Shown here: piece after piece, positions 5,664-5,762 of the stretch | Layout of the letters: every line of letters begins with the position of its first letter | How positions within the stretch are numbered: position 1 is the stretch's first letter | DNA from: an uncultured Tabrizicola sp. | Lineage (GTDB): Bacteria; Pseudomonadota; Alphaproteobacteria; Rhodobacterales; Rhodobacteraceae | Reading direction: 5' to 3' | Length of the DNA stretch: 5,762 nt | NCBI GenBank assembly: GCA_937858255.1 | Contig: CALLZQ010000779.1 | Coordinates: 1 to 5,762, forward strand | Notes under the pieces: generated by a model | The model's input: only the letters and a program-made list of their open reading frames with translations | What the model was told of the DNA's origin: nothing | Database searches by the model: none | Position numbers and translations under genes: made by a program

Positions 5664-5762
5664 TCAGACCAGATCCGGCACCCGCTCGCCTTTTTGCGGG
5701 TCACGCGCGCGCTGATACATGCCTTCATAGATCGGGACGAGGGTCTCGGTCTCAAACAGGCT
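5664..5762 (-). CDS. C-terminal end of a minus-strand gene, possibly a Gfo/Idh/MocA-type dehydrogenase (partial)
   Basis: Only the last 32 codons are in the window, ending in TGA at 5666-5664; the rest lies beyond the right edge. The peptide starts SLFETETLVPIYEGMYQRAR and ends KGERVPDLV. The pattern of an acidic helix, PIYEGMY, then a basic tail with GERV is reminiscent of the C-terminal helix of Gfo/Idh/MocA-family oxidoreductases, which often act on sugars and inositols. That is a weak resemblance over a short stretch; another enzyme family is quite possible. Codon use is GC-biased like its neighbours, and no other frame reads as well to the edge. It runs in the same direction as the Ldh_2-family gene 267 bp downstream, so the two may belong to one catabolic cluster, though the stem-loop between them argues against one simple transcript. 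Confidence 0.45.
   Translation of the reverse strand, partial: SLFETETLVPIYEGMYQRARDPQKGERVPDLV

Noticed and set aside
5380..5715. Plus-strand open frame of 111 codons in the right-hand intergenic region
   Set aside because: It begins inside the dehydrogenase gene on the other strand, spans the stem-loop, overlaps the partial gene at the edge, and has no recognisable motif.

Overview
The window looks like chromosomal DNA from a GC-rich alphaproteobacterium. A Rhodobacteraceae-type organism (Paracoccus/Rhodobacter relatives) is my best guess, from the strong G/C third-position bias, the GGAGGA ribosome sites and the look of the Ldh-type dehydrogenase. This is an impression from reading, not a database result.

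Layout, left to right. (1) 1-630, minus strand: N-terminal 210 residues of a LacI-family repressor that resembles the gluconate repressor GntR of E. coli; its C-terminus lies beyond the left edge. (2) 631-781: a compact divergent control region with two GntR-like palindromes centred 56 bp apart and overlapping -35 elements facing opposite ways. (3) 782-4374, plus strand: a complete three-gene ABC importer of the ribose/xylose/fructose type (CUT2): double-NBD ATPase, single permease and secreted binding protein, each with a good Shine-Dalgarno sequence and tightly spaced. (4) 4375-4412: a short convergent gap with a strong GC hairpin. (5) 4413-5396, minus strand: a complete NAD(P)-dependent oxidoreductase of the malate/L-lactate dehydrogenase (Ldh_2) fold. 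(6) 5397-5663: 267 bp without a convincing gene, containing one perfect GC stem-loop. (7) 5664-5762, minus strand: the last 32 codons of a gene that may encode a Gfo/Idh/MocA-type dehydrogenase.

Working model (inference): the repressor senses a sugar acid or related hydroxy/keto compound and controls both itself and the importer. The importer brings the compound in, and one or both dehydrogenases on the other strand act on it. The GntR-like regulator and operators point to an aldonate-like ligand. The Ldh_2 fold, which includes sugar-acid and hydroxy-acid dehydrogenases, fits this. No substrate can be assigned from sequence alone.

No tRNA, rRNA, CRISPR array, insertion sequence or phage gene was seen. 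The points most worth a second look are the dual-operator control region, the strongly asymmetric ATPase with altered motifs in one ATP site, and the dehydrogenase that lacks both histidines usually conserved in its family.
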